9,667 bases of DNA from an uncultured Oscillibacter sp. (GTDB taxonomy: Bacteria > Bacillota > Clostridia > Oscillospirales > Oscillospiraceae), in assembly GCA_902490355.1 (NCBI GenBank), contig CABUDN010000104.1, positions 1-9,667 on the forward strand, in the 5' to 3' direction. Positions 1 to 6,866 of this stretch are shown here, in pieces (position 1 is the first letter of the stretch; every line of letters begins with the position of its first letter). The position numbers and the translations under genes are program-made. The notes beneath the pieces are model-generated. The model saw only the letters and a list, made by a program, of their open reading frames with translations, made no database searches and was not told the origin of the DNA.

Positions 1-108
1 GAATAAACGCGCCTGCCTCCCGGTTTGTAATCCTGCGTAAACCCGCGGATGACGATAAAATAAATTGCATCATGACGGGGACCTTCCCCCAAGAGGAGGA
101 GACACTCC
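1..108 (+). promoter_or_regulatory. his operon leader, partial; no gene seen
   Basis: This stretch precedes the first his gene and is more AT-rich than the coding region around 50-66. A TAAAAT at 56-61 could be a -10 box, but no convincing -35 hexamer lies 16-18 nt upstream, so a promoter is only possible. A short hairpin (GGGGA 77-81 with TCCCC 85-89, loop 82-84) sits just before the ribosome binding site; it has no T-run and is not a terminator. A strong Shine-Dalgarno AGGAGGAG lies at 94-101, 7 nt before the ATG at 109, and fixes the start of the first gene. I see no T-box signature (no AGGGTGGNACC-like element) and no histidine-rich leader peptide, but the leader may begin before the window. 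Confidence 0.4.
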
Positions 109-1674
109 ATGGAATTGGATCTGAACATGCTCAAACCCCAGGAACGGGTATCCCTGCAGCTGCAGCTGCTCTACGAACAGGCGGGCTTCCGTCATTACCG
201 GATGGGCCGCTTTGAAGAATACGGATTATATCAGGAAAACCGCCGGTTTCTGCCAAGCGAGCAGGTCATCACGTTTACCGATTTGGACGGCCGCCTGCTG
301 GCGCTCAAACCGGACGTAACCCTCTCGATTGCCAAAAATGCCCAGGTGGAGCCCGGCGGCTGCGGGCGGTTCTACTATGCGGAAAACGTCTACCGTCCCA
401 GCCAGAAAAGCCACACCTTCCGGGAGATCCGGCAAATGGGCCTGGAGTGCATCGGCGCCGTGGACGACGCCGTGACGGTGCAGGCCGTCTCCCTGGCCCT
501 GCAAAGTCTGGCGCTGACAGACCGGGAGTTTATGCTGGAGCTGAGCCACATGGGCTTTGTGACGGGCCTCCTGGACGCCGTGGGCGCCCCGGAGGCCATC
601 CGTCCCCGGCTTTTGACCTGCATCCGCAACAAGAGCACCCACGATCTGCAAAAAACCGCCCGGGAAGCAGGGCTCTCTCCCCAGGGCATTGACGCCCTGT
701 GCCGTCTGGAAACCCTCTCCGGCTCCTGGGAGCAGGTGCTGGCCCAGGCCGAGCCCCTGGCCCTCAGCGCTCCCATGGGCACCGCGCTGACGCAGCTGCG
801 GGCCCTGTGTGAGGCGCTGGGAGAACAGTCCCGCTACATCCGGCTGGATTTGTCGCTGGCCAACGATATGGACTATTACAACGGCCTGGTGCTCCAGGGC
901 TACCTGGCCGGTTCCCCCCGGGCTGTGCTCAAGGGCGGGCGGTATGATCCCCTGGCCGCCCAGTTCCGGCCCGGTGCCAGCGCCGTGGGCTTCGCCCTGT
1001 ACCTGGATGAATTGGATCCCCCCGCTCCCGTGGCCGGGCAGCAGCCGGGCATGCTGAACATCGCGCTGCCCAAGGGCCGTCTGGGCGACAAGGTCTATGA
1101 TCTGCTCTCCGGTGTGGGGTACGGCTGCCCGGAGGACTACGCCGACTCCCGCAAGCTGGTGGTGGAGAATCCGGCGGCCGGCATCCGCTACTTCCTGGTC
1201 AAACCCAGCGACGTGGCCATCTACGTCGAGCACGGAGCGGCGGACATCGGCATCGTGGGCAAGGACATTTTGACTGAATCCGGCGCCGACGTCTATGAAC
1301 TGCTGGACACTGGCCTGGGCCGGTGCCGGATGTGCGTGGCCGGGCGGCAGGACTTTGCGGACGATCCCGGCCGGACTCTGCGGGTGGCCACCAAGTTCGT
1401 CAACATCGCCAAGGCCTATTACGCCGCCCAGGGCCGGGACATTGAAATCATCAAGCTCAACGGCTCCATCGAACTGGCTCCCCTGCTGGGGCTGTCCGAC
1501 GTCATTGTGGATATTGTGGAGACGGGTACCACCCTGCGGGAAAACAACCTGAAGGTCATCACGGAGTTCATGCCCATCTCCGCCCGGTTCATTGCCAACC
1601 GGGCCAGCTATCAGTTCAAGCGGCAGGAAATCGACCTGCTGCTGGAAAAACTCGCGGAGGTGACCCAGGGATGA
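109..1674 (+). CDS. hisZG: HisZ-HisG fusion: ATP phosphoribosyltransferase, regulatory and catalytic parts in one chain
   Basis: A 521-residue protein that should catalyse the first step of histidine synthesis, joining ATP and PRPP to phosphoribosyl-ATP in the cytoplasm. Residues 1 to about 302 match HisZ, the histidyl-tRNA synthetase paralogue: motif-2-like TFREIRQMG at 103-111, DYYNG at 255-259 and motif-3-like KGGRYDP at 275-281. A Pro/Gly/Gln-rich linker spans about 303-314. Residues 315-521 (207 aa) are short-form HisG, opening MLNIALPKGRL and carrying the PRPP-binding DIVETGTT at 468-475. Short HisG lacks the C-terminal regulatory domain and normally needs a separate HisZ; here both are in one uninterrupted frame. 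No Shine-Dalgarno precedes M315 (nt 1051), so internal initiation looks unlikely. The start at 109 has AGGAGGAG 7 nt upstream. The stop overlaps the hisD start (ATGA, 1671-1674). Domain identity is firm; how the fused chain assembles is unknown. Confidence 0.93.
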   Translation: MELDLNMLKPQERVSLQLQLLYEQAGFRHYRMGRFEEYGLYQENRRFLPSEQVITFTDLDGRLLALKPDVTLSIAKNAQVEPGGCGRFYYAENVYRPSQKSHTFREIRQMGLECIGAVDDAVTVQAVSLALQSLALTDREFMLELSHMGFVTGLLDAVGAPEAIRPRLLTCIRNKSTHDLQKTAREAGLSPQGIDALCRLETLSGSWEQVLAQAEPLALSAPMGTALTQLRALCEALGEQSRYIRLDLSLANDMDYYNGLVLQGYLAGSPRAVLKGGRYDPLAAQFRPGASAVGFALYLDELDPPAPVAGQQPGMLNIALPKGRLGDKVYDLLSGVGYGCPEDYADSRKLVVENPAAGIRYFLVKPSDVAIYVEHGAADIGIVGKDILTESGADVYELLDTGLGRCRMCVAGRQDFADDPGRTLRVATKFVNIAKAYYAAQGRDIEIIKLNGSIELAPLLGLSDVIVDIVETGTTLRENNLKVITEFMPISARFIANRASYQFKRQEIDLLLEKLAEVTQG

Positions 1675-2966
1675 TCCCCATTTACAACTTCGCCGATCTC
1701 TCCCCGGATCAGATCCTCAATCGGGACATTCAGGCCGAGGCCGACGTCAGCGCTGCTGTGGATGAAATCCTCTCCGGCGTCCGGGAGGGCGGAGACGAGG
1801 CCCTCCGCGCCTATACCCGCCGGTTTGACGGCGCGGAGATTCCGGATCTGGAAGTCTCCCCCCAGGAAATCGAGGCGGCCTGGTCTTCCCTGGACCCGGA
1901 CTTTCGCTCCACGCTGGAGCTGGCGGCGGAAAATATCCGCCATTTCCACAGCCAGCAGGTCCACCGGGATTTCGTGGTGGCGGATCGGCCCGGCATTGTG
2001 ATGGGCCAGCGCTACACCCCCATTCAGAGGGTGGGCGTGTGCGTGCCCCGGAGCCCGGAGGCCTTTCCCTCCACTATCTTAATGAATGTGATCCCGGCCC
2101 GGATTGCCGGGGTGTCGGAAATCTATGTCGTCACGCCTCCCCGGCCGGACGGCTCCGTCAGCGCCGAGGCCCTGGCCGCGGCGCACATCGCCGGGGCCAC
2201 CCGGGTCTTCCGCGTGGGCGGCGCCCAGGCGGTGGCGGCCCTGGCCTACGGCACGGAGACGATTCCCCAGGTGGACAAAATTGTCGGCCCCGGCGGCATC
2301 TTTGTCGCCACCGCCAAGCGCAAGGTTTTCGGCCGGGTGGCCATCGACATGATCGCCGGGCCCAGTGAGATTCTGGTCCTCTCCGACGGCGGCAGCAATC
2401 CCCGCTGGGTGGCGGCGGACCTGCTCAGCCAGGCCGAGCACGATGTCCGGGCCTGTGCCGTACTGGTGACCGACTCCCCCGCCCTGGCCCAGGCCGTCCA
2501 GGCGGAAGTGGAGACGCAGCTTGCTTCCCTGCCCCGGTGCGAGGTGGCCCGGAAGGCCATCGACGCCAACAGCAAGATCATTGTCACCGACAGTCTGGAG
2601 CAGGCGCTGGAGGCCGCCAACCGCATTGCCCCGGAACATCTGGAGCTGTGCGTGGACGATCCCTTCGCCCTGCTGCCCCGGGTGCGCAACGCCGGCAGCA
2701 TCTTCCTGGGCCGCAGCACGCCGGAATCTCTGGGCGACTATCTGGCCGGCCCCAACCACACCCTGCCCACCTCCGGCACAGCCCGCTTCTCCAGCCCCCT
2801 AAGCGTGGACGACTTTGTGAAAAAGTCCAGTTTCCTGTACTACGATCAGACGGCCCTCTCCCCTGTGGCGGAGCGCATCGCCGATTTTGCCCGGCGGGAA
2901 GGCCTGGAGGCCCACGCCCGCTCCGCTCTGATCCGCCGCCAATCCAACGAGGAGGTCACACCATGA
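1671..2966 (+). CDS. hisD: Histidinol dehydrogenase
   Basis: A 431-residue protein for the last two steps, oxidising L-histidinol to L-histidine with two NAD+ and a zinc ion. Zinc ligands by alignment to E. coli numbering are Q254, H257, D356 and H415 (E. coli 259, 262, 360, 419). The catalytic pair is E322-H323, and substrate-contacting S232 and E410 are present. The family block AGPSE, LLSQAEHD and AGPNHTLPTSG are all clear. Odd points: the usual YVPGG loop reads CVPRS at 124-128, and GPGN reads GPGG at 206-209. These put Cys124 and Gly209 at positions corresponding to Tyr130 and Asn211, which contact NAD in E. coli; the third NAD contact, Gln186, is kept. GGAGGTGA at 1656-1663, 7 nt before the ATG, sets the start. 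Both ends overlap neighbours by ATGA, so it is probably translationally coupled to hisZG and hisC. Confidence 0.96.
   Translation: MIPIYNFADLSPDQILNRDIQAEADVSAAVDEILSGVREGGDEALRAYTRRFDGAEIPDLEVSPQEIEAAWSSLDPDFRSTLELAAENIRHFHSQQVHRDFVVADRPGIVMGQRYTPIQRVGVCVPRSPEAFPSTILMNVIPARIAGVSEIYVVTPPRPDGSVSAEALAAAHIAGATRVFRVGGAQAVAALAYGTETIPQVDKIVGPGGIFVATAKRKVFGRVAIDMIAGPSEILVLSDGGSNPRWVAADLLSQAEHDVRACAVLVTDSPALAQAVQAEVETQLASLPRCEVARKAIDANSKIIVTDSLEQALEAANRIAPEHLELCVDDPFALLPRVRNAGSIFLGRSTPESLGDYLAGPNHTLPTSGTARFSSPLSVDDFVKKSSFLYYDQTALSPVAERIADFARREGLEAHARSALIRRQSNEEVTP
2949..2956 (+). promoter_or_regulatory. Ribosome binding site that decides the hisC start
   Basis: GAGGAGGT lies 6 nt before the ATG at 2963. 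The hisC frame stays open for a long way upstream inside hisD (from about 2537), but that upstream translation has no family similarity. This site and the ATGA overlap with the hisD stop place the real start at 2963. Confidence 0.85.
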
Positions 2967-4027
2967 GCCGTTTTCTCTCCCAGGAGGCCGCCCGCCTGGC
3001 GCCCTACACTCCCGGCGAGCAGCCCACCGATGCCCAATATCTCAAGCTCAACACCAACGAGAGCCCCTTCCCCCCCTCTCCCCGGGTCATCAAGGCCGTC
3101 AGCCGGGCGGAGCTGCTCAAGCTCAATCTCTACTCCGATCCCACCTGCTCCATGCTGTGTGAGGCCGTCGCCCGCCGGTACGGACTCCAGATGGAAAATG
3201 TGCTGGCCGCAAACGGGTCCGATGAGGTGCTGGCCTTTGCCTTCCGGGCCTTCTGCGGACAGGGAAAGGGCGTGGCCTACGCCGACATTACTTACGGCTT
3301 CTACGCCGCCCAGACCGCCTTGTTCGGCCTGGAGGCCACCATCATCCCCCTGCGGGAGGACTTTACCCTCTGCGTGGATGACTACATGGACTTCCCCGGC
3401 ACCATCGTCCTGGCCAATCCCAACGCCCCCACCGGTATGACCATCCCCCGGGAGGACATCCAGCGGCTGCTGGAGGCCAATCCCGACCGGGTGGTGATTG
3501 TGGACGAGGCCTATGTGGACTTCGGCGGCGAGAGCTGCGTGCCCATGATCTTCCGCTATGACAATCTCCTGGTGGTGCAGACCATGTCCAAAAGCCGCTC
3601 CCTGGCCGGCGGCCGGGTGGGCTTTGCCATGGGCAGTCCGGAGCTGATCGCCGCCCTCAACCGGGTCAAGTACAGCTTCAACCCCTATAATGTCAACCGC
3701 CTTTCCCTGGTGGCGGGCACCGCCGCGCTGGAGGATGAGACGTATTTTCAAACCTGCTGCGCCTCCATCTGCCAAAGCCGGGCATGGGCTGCCGGAGAGC
3801 TGGAGCGTCTGGGCTTTACCGTGCTGCCCTCCCGGGCCAACTTCCTCTTCGTCCGCAGTCCCAAAATCGGCGGCGAGGACCTCTACCGCTCCCTCAAGGA
3901 AAACGGCATTCTGGTGCGGTGGTTCGATTCTCCCCGCATCCGGGACTTTGTCCGCATCACCGTGGGCGATCTGGAGCAGATGCACACCCTGATCGATCAG
4001 GTGGAGCAGCTGCTGGACGCCCTGTAA
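2963..4027 (+). CDS. hisC: Histidinol-phosphate aminotransferase
   Basis: A 354-residue fold-type I PLP enzyme that moves an amino group from glutamate to imidazole-acetol phosphate, giving histidinol phosphate. The start is at 2963, where the protein opens MSRFLSQEAARLAPY, as expected for the family. Family landmarks in order: LNTNESP near the N-terminus, NPNAPTG at 152-158, DEAYVDF with D181 and Y184 (cofactor ring contacts), and SKSRSLAGGRVG with K210 as the Schiff-base lysine. The C-terminal domain ends in a helix, and RITVGDLEQM supplies the usual substrate-carboxylate arginine. Length is normal for HisC. The start overlaps the hisD stop by 4 nt. HisC can also serve aromatic amino acid synthesis in some Gram-positives; its place in the operon makes histidine the main role. 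Confidence 0.95.
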   Translation: MSRFLSQEAARLAPYTPGEQPTDAQYLKLNTNESPFPPSPRVIKAVSRAELLKLNLYSDPTCSMLCEAVARRYGLQMENVLAANGSDEVLAFAFRAFCGQGKGVAYADITYGFYAAQTALFGLEATIIPLREDFTLCVDDYMDFPGTIVLANPNAPTGMTIPREDIQRLLEANPDRVVIVDEAYVDFGGESCVPMIFRYDNLLVVQTMSKSRSLAGGRVGFAMGSPELIAALNRVKYSFNPYNVNRLSLVAGTAALEDETYFQTCCASICQSRAWAAGELERLGFTVLPSRANFLFVRSPKIGGEDLYRSLKENGILVRWFDSPRIRDFVRITVGDLEQMHTLIDQVEQLLDAL

Positions 4028-4042
4028 CAGGAGGAAACCGCT

Positions 4043-4630
4043 ATGCGCACCGCATCGATTCAACGGACCACCAACGAAACCCGCATTGCCCTGGAGCTGA
4101 ACCTGGACGGCACCGGAAAATCCGAGATCTGCTCCGGCGTAGGGTTTCTGGACCATATGCTCACGCTCTTTGCCCGCCACGGAGACTTTGACCTGACCGT
4201 ACACTGCCAGGGCGACACCCAGGTGGACGACCACCACAGCGTGGAGGACATCGGCATCTGCCTGGGCCAGGCCTTTACCCAGGCCCTGGGCGACAAGCGG
4301 GGCATCACCCGCTACGGTCAGTTCCTCCTTCCCATGGATGAGACCCTGGTGCTGTGCGCCTGCGATCTCAGCGGCCGGGACTATCTGGGCTGGGCCGTGG
4401 ACCTGCCCAGCCCCAAAGTGGGAACCTTTGACACGGAACTTGCCAAGGAGTTTTTCCTGGCCTTTGTCCGGGCCTGCCCCTGCTCCCTCCACTTCCGGCA
4501 GCTCTCCGGGGAAAACACCCATCACATTCTCGAAGCCATTTTCAAGGGCGCAGGCCGCACCCTGAAGATGGCCGCGGCGCCGGACTGTGCCCATGCCGGG
4601 GAAATCCCCAGCACCAAGGGTACGCTGTAA
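4043..4630 (+). CDS. hisB: Imidazoleglycerol-phosphate dehydratase, monofunctional
   Basis: A 195-residue protein that dehydrates imidazoleglycerol phosphate to imidazole-acetol phosphate, normally as a Mn-bound 24-mer. Metal-binding motifs of the family are visible: GFLDHM at 34-39, DDHHSVED at 62-69 and HHILEAIFK at 160-168, with the characteristic C-terminal IPSTKGTL. The length matches monofunctional HisB; there is no N-terminal HAD histidinol-phosphatase domain like that of E. coli HisB, which explains the separate hisK at the end of the operon. AGGAGG at 4029-4034 lies 8 nt before the ATG, and only 15 nt separate it from hisC. Nothing unusual is seen. Confidence 0.97.
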   Translation: MRTASIQRTTNETRIALELNLDGTGKSEICSGVGFLDHMLTLFARHGDFDLTVHCQGDTQVDDHHSVEDIGICLGQAFTQALGDKRGITRYGQFLLPMDETLVLCACDLSGRDYLGWAVDLPSPKVGTFDTELAKEFFLAFVRACPCSLHFRQLSGENTHHILEAIFKGAGRTLKMAAAPDCAHAGEIPSTKGTL

Positions 4631-4635
4631 CAAAC

Positions 4636-4640
4636 GGAGG
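4636..4640 (+). promoter_or_regulatory. Ribosome binding site that decides the hisH start
   Basis: GGAGG lies 6 nt before the ATG at 4647. The hisH frame is open upstream to an ATG at 4587 inside hisB, but those 20 residues are not HisH-like, whereas MIAIVDYGVGN from 4647 is the normal N-terminus. Confidence 0.85.
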
Positions 4641-4646
4641 CTGACC

Positions 4647-5258
4647 ATGATTGCAATTGTGGATTACGGCGTGGGAAACCTCTTCTCCCTGCGCTCCAGC
4701 CTGGAAGCCCTGGGGCTTGCGGCAGAAGTCACCGGCGAGGCCGACCGTCTGCGCTCCGCCGACCGGATCATTCTGCCCGGTGTAGGCGCCTTTGCCGACG
4801 CCAAAGCCAAGCTGGATGCCACCGGCCTCGTTCCGGTGCTGCGGGAGGAAGCCGCCCGCAAGCCCCTTCTGGGCATCTGTCTGGGAATGCAGCTGCTCTT
4901 TGACCGCAGCTTTGAATACGGCGAACATCCGGGCCTGGGCCTGGTGGGCGGTGAGGTGGCCGCCCTGCGGGAGGATCTGGACGATCCCGCGCTGAAAGTC
5001 CCCCATATGGGCTGGAACCGGCTGGAGATTCTGCGGGACGATCCTCTGTTCCGGTACTTCCAAAACGGGGAGCACGTGTACTATGTCCACAGCTTCTACG
5101 CCCGCCACTGCGCCGAAGACACCCTGGCCGTCTCCCGCTACGGGAACGTGGCCGTCACCGGTGTGGTGCGGCGGGGCAAGGTGTACGGCACCCAGTTCCA
5201 TCCGGAAAAATCCGGAGACGCAGGACTGCGGCTGCTCAAGGCCTTCGGGGAACTGTGA
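4647..5258 (+). CDS. hisH: Imidazole glycerol phosphate synthase, glutaminase subunit
   Basis: A 203-residue class I glutamine amidotransferase. It hydrolyses glutamine and channels ammonia to HisF, which makes imidazoleglycerol phosphate and AICAR from PRFAR. The protein opens with MIAIVDYGVGNL. LPGVGAF forms the oxyanion-hole strand, and GICLGMQ carries the nucleophile C78. HPEKS near the C-terminus supplies H185 and E187, completing the catalytic triad. The gene lies 16 nt after hisB. Its partner hisF is two genes downstream, with hisA between them, a common his arrangement. The 77 nt that follow it are GC-rich and palindromic (see separate entry). Length and motifs are normal. Confidence 0.96.
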   Translation: MIAIVDYGVGNLFSLRSSLEALGLAAEVTGEADRLRSADRIILPGVGAFADAKAKLDATGLVPVLREEAARKPLLGICLGMQLLFDRSFEYGEHPGLGLVGGEVAALREDLDDPALKVPHMGWNRLEILRDDPLFRYFQNGEHVYYVHSFYARHCAEDTLAVSRYGNVAVTGVVRRGKVYGTQFHPEKSGDAGLRLLKAFGEL

Positions 5259-5268
5259 CCGGACGGGT

Positions 5269-5309
5269 CCGGGCCGCGGCCCGGCAGTGCCCCGGGAACT
5301 CAGCCCCGG
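5269..5309 (+). repeat. GC-rich palindrome and second inverted repeat in the hisH-hisA spacer
   Basis: Bases 5269-5284 are a perfect 16-bp palindrome (CCGGGCCGCGGCCCGG), which as RNA gives a 6-bp GC stem with a CGCG loop. A second inverted repeat follows: CCGGG 5292-5296 with CCCGG 5305-5309, loop of 8 nt. There is no T-run after either, so they are not intrinsic terminators. They fill most of the largest gap in the operon. They could be an RNA processing or stability element, or only the product of high GC. Confidence 0.55.
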
Positions 5310-5322
5310 TATCCTCACGAAA

Positions 5323-5328
5323 AAGGAG
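5323..5328 (+). promoter_or_regulatory. Ribosome binding site that decides the hisA start
   Basis: AAGGAG lies 7 nt before the ATG at 5336. The hisA frame is open upstream to a GTG at 5255 that overlaps the hisH stop, which would add 27 residues rich in Arg, Pro and Ala. HisA proteins begin at the first beta strand (here MEIFPAIDLRGG), so 5336 is the better start. Confidence 0.85.
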
Positions 5329-5335
5329 AACAGCT

Positions 5336-6055
5336 ATGGAAATTTTCCCTGCCATTGACCTGCGGGGCGGCCGGGTAGTCCGTCTTTATCAGGGCGATTA
5401 CAGTCAGGAGACTGTCTACGATCAGGACCCCTGTGCCGTGGCCCGGCGCTTTCAGGAGGCCGGAGCCCGGTTCCTCCATGTGGTGGATCTGGACGGCGCC
5501 AAGGACGGCACCCTGGCCAACTTTGATACCATTGCCGCCATTGTCCGCCAGGGCGGACTGTCCATTGAAGTGGGCGGCGGCATCCGCACGGAAGAACGCA
5601 TCCGCCAGTATCTGGACCTGGGCGTGGACCGGTGCATCCTGGGGACCATTGCGGTGAAAGACTTTCCCTTCACCACCCGGATGGCCCAGCTCTACGGCGC
5701 CAAGGTTGCCGTGGGCGTGGATGCCCGGGACGGATTCGTGGCCATCAGCGGCTGGAAGGAACTGTCCCGGGAGCGGGGCGTAGACTTCTGCCGTCGGTTG
5801 CGGGATGCCGGTGTACACCGCGTCATCTACACCGACATTTCCCGGGACGGTGCCGAACAGGGCACCAACCTGGACCTCTACCGGGAGCTGGTGACCATTC
5901 AGGGGCTGGAGATCACCGCCTCCGGCGGCGTCAGCTCTCTGGAGGAATTGCGGACCCTGCAGGCAATGGGGGTCCGGGCCGCCATTTTGGGCAAAGCCCT
6001 CTATACCGGGCGGCTGGATCTGGCCGCCGTGATCCGGGAGGTGGGCGCATGCTAG
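5336..6055 (+). CDS. hisA: Phosphoribosylformimino-AICAR-P (ProFAR) isomerase
   Basis: A 239-residue (beta/alpha)8 barrel catalysing the Amadori rearrangement of ProFAR to PRFAR. It opens with EIFPAIDLRGGRVVRLYQG, with the general-base Asp at D8. The second catalytic Asp is D129 in GVDARDG. The two phosphate-binding loops are GGGIRT in the first half and SGGVSS in the second, the mark of the ancient half-barrel duplication shared with HisF. TDISRDG, a HisA/HisF family segment, is also present. The stop TAG at 6053-6055 lies inside the hisF start region (7-nt overlap). Organisms lacking trpF can have a dual HisA/TrpF enzyme (PriA); nothing here argues for that. Confidence 0.95.
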   Translation: MEIFPAIDLRGGRVVRLYQGDYSQETVYDQDPCAVARRFQEAGARFLHVVDLDGAKDGTLANFDTIAAIVRQGGLSIEVGGGIRTEERIRQYLDLGVDRCILGTIAVKDFPFTTRMAQLYGAKVAVGVDARDGFVAISGWKELSRERGVDFCRRLRDAGVHRVIYTDISRDGAEQGTNLDLYRELVTIQGLEITASGGVSSLEELRTLQAMGVRAAILGKALYTGRLDLAAVIREVGAC

Positions 6056-6804
6056 CCAAGCGGATCATTCCCTGCCTGGACGTCCGAGACGGCCGGGTGG
6101 TCAAGGGCACCAATTTCCAGGGCCTGCGGGACATGGCCGATCCGGTGGAAATGGCCCGGTTTTACAATGACTCCGGCGCCGATGAGCTGGTCTTTTACGA
6201 CATCACTGCCTCTGCCGAGGGCCGCGCCCTGTTTACCGACATTCTCCGCGCCGTGGCCCGGGAGGTCTTCATTCCCCTGACGGTGGGCGGCGGCATCCGC
6301 ACCACGGCGGACTTTGACCGGGTGCTCAAGTGCGGCGCCGACAAGGTCTCTGTCAACTCCGGCGCCATTGCCGATCCCTCTCTCATCGGCGCGGCAGCCA
6401 AGAAATACGGCGACCAGTGTGTCGTCCTCTCCATGGACGTCAAGCGGGTGGACGGCCAATTCCGGGTTTTTGCCAAGGGCGGCCGGGAGGATACCGGCAT
6501 TGACGCCCTGGAATGGGCCGTCCGGGGCGTCGGGGAGGGCGCGGGCGAAATCGTCCTCAACTCCATCGACACCGACGGCGTGAAAAACGGCTTCGACCTG
6601 GAGATGCTGGATGCCCTGGCCGCCCGGGTTTCCGTTCCCATCGTCGCCAGCGGTGGCGCCGGAAACATGGCGCATTTTGCCCAGCTGTTCACCCATCCCG
6701 GCATGGATGCGGGTCTGGCCGCCTCCATTTTCCACACCCGGCAGGTGGATATCCGGGATCTCAAGCAATTTCTCCGCACTCAGGGCGTGGAAGTCCGTCT
6801 CTGA
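6049..6804 (+). CDS. hisF: Imidazole glycerol phosphate synthase, cyclase subunit
   Basis: A 251-residue (beta/alpha)8 barrel that uses ammonia from HisH to convert PRFAR to imidazoleglycerol phosphate and AICAR. It opens with MLAKRIIPCLDVRDGRVVKG. Catalytic D11 and D130 (in SMDVKR) sit at exactly the standard positions. GGGIRT and SGGAGN are the phosphate-binding loops, and NSIDTDG is the usual strand-6 motif. The start at 6049 follows GGAGGTG at 6037-6043 by 5 nt and overlaps the end of hisA by 7 nt, so the two barrels are probably translated together. Length is normal (about 250). Confidence 0.96.
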   Translation: MLAKRIIPCLDVRDGRVVKGTNFQGLRDMADPVEMARFYNDSGADELVFYDITASAEGRALFTDILRAVAREVFIPLTVGGGIRTTADFDRVLKCGADKVSVNSGAIADPSLIGAAAKKYGDQCVVLSMDVKRVDGQFRVFAKGGREDTGIDALEWAVRGVGEGAGEIVLNSIDTDGVKNGFDLEMLDALAARVSVPIVASGGAGNMAHFAQLFTHPGMDAGLAASIFHTRQVDIRDLKQFLRTQGVEVRL

Positions 6805-6866
6805 CTTCTCTTTCTGCCCTCCCTGCGGGTAAGTTTTCCACAATCTACTGACAACGGAGGAATTCC

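Noticed and set aside
49..63. Minimal five-codon frame ATG-ACG-ATA-AAA-TAA in the leader
   Set aside because: No ribosome binding site and no histidine codons; most likely chance.
72..215. A 47-codon frame starting at ATG 72 and overlapping the hisZG start, as a possible leader peptide
   Set aside because: No Shine-Dalgarno precedes it, it has only scattered His codons, and it runs through the strong ribosome binding site of hisZG in another frame.
1051..1674. Independent hisG start at the internal ATG 1051
   Set aside because: It is the expected N-terminus of HisG, but no Shine-Dalgarno lies upstream and the frame from HisZ is uninterrupted, so a fusion is the simpler reading.
2846..4648. 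A 600-codon open frame on the - strand across hisD end, hisC and hisB
   Set aside because: It is antisense to three well-recognised genes, has no ribosome binding site or familiar motif, and is the expected by-product of GC-rich codon use. Similar antisense frames at 226-1233 and 6780-7826 are rejected for the same reason.
5269..5309. Terminator between hisH and hisA
   Set aside because: The stems are strong but no T-run follows either of them, and transcription must continue for hisA, hisF, hisIE and hisK to be made.
6805..6866. Possible internal promoter between hisF and hisIE
   Set aside because: The gap is less GC-rich than the genes, but no -35/-10 pair with acceptable spacing was found; only the ribosome binding site at 6856-6860 is supported.
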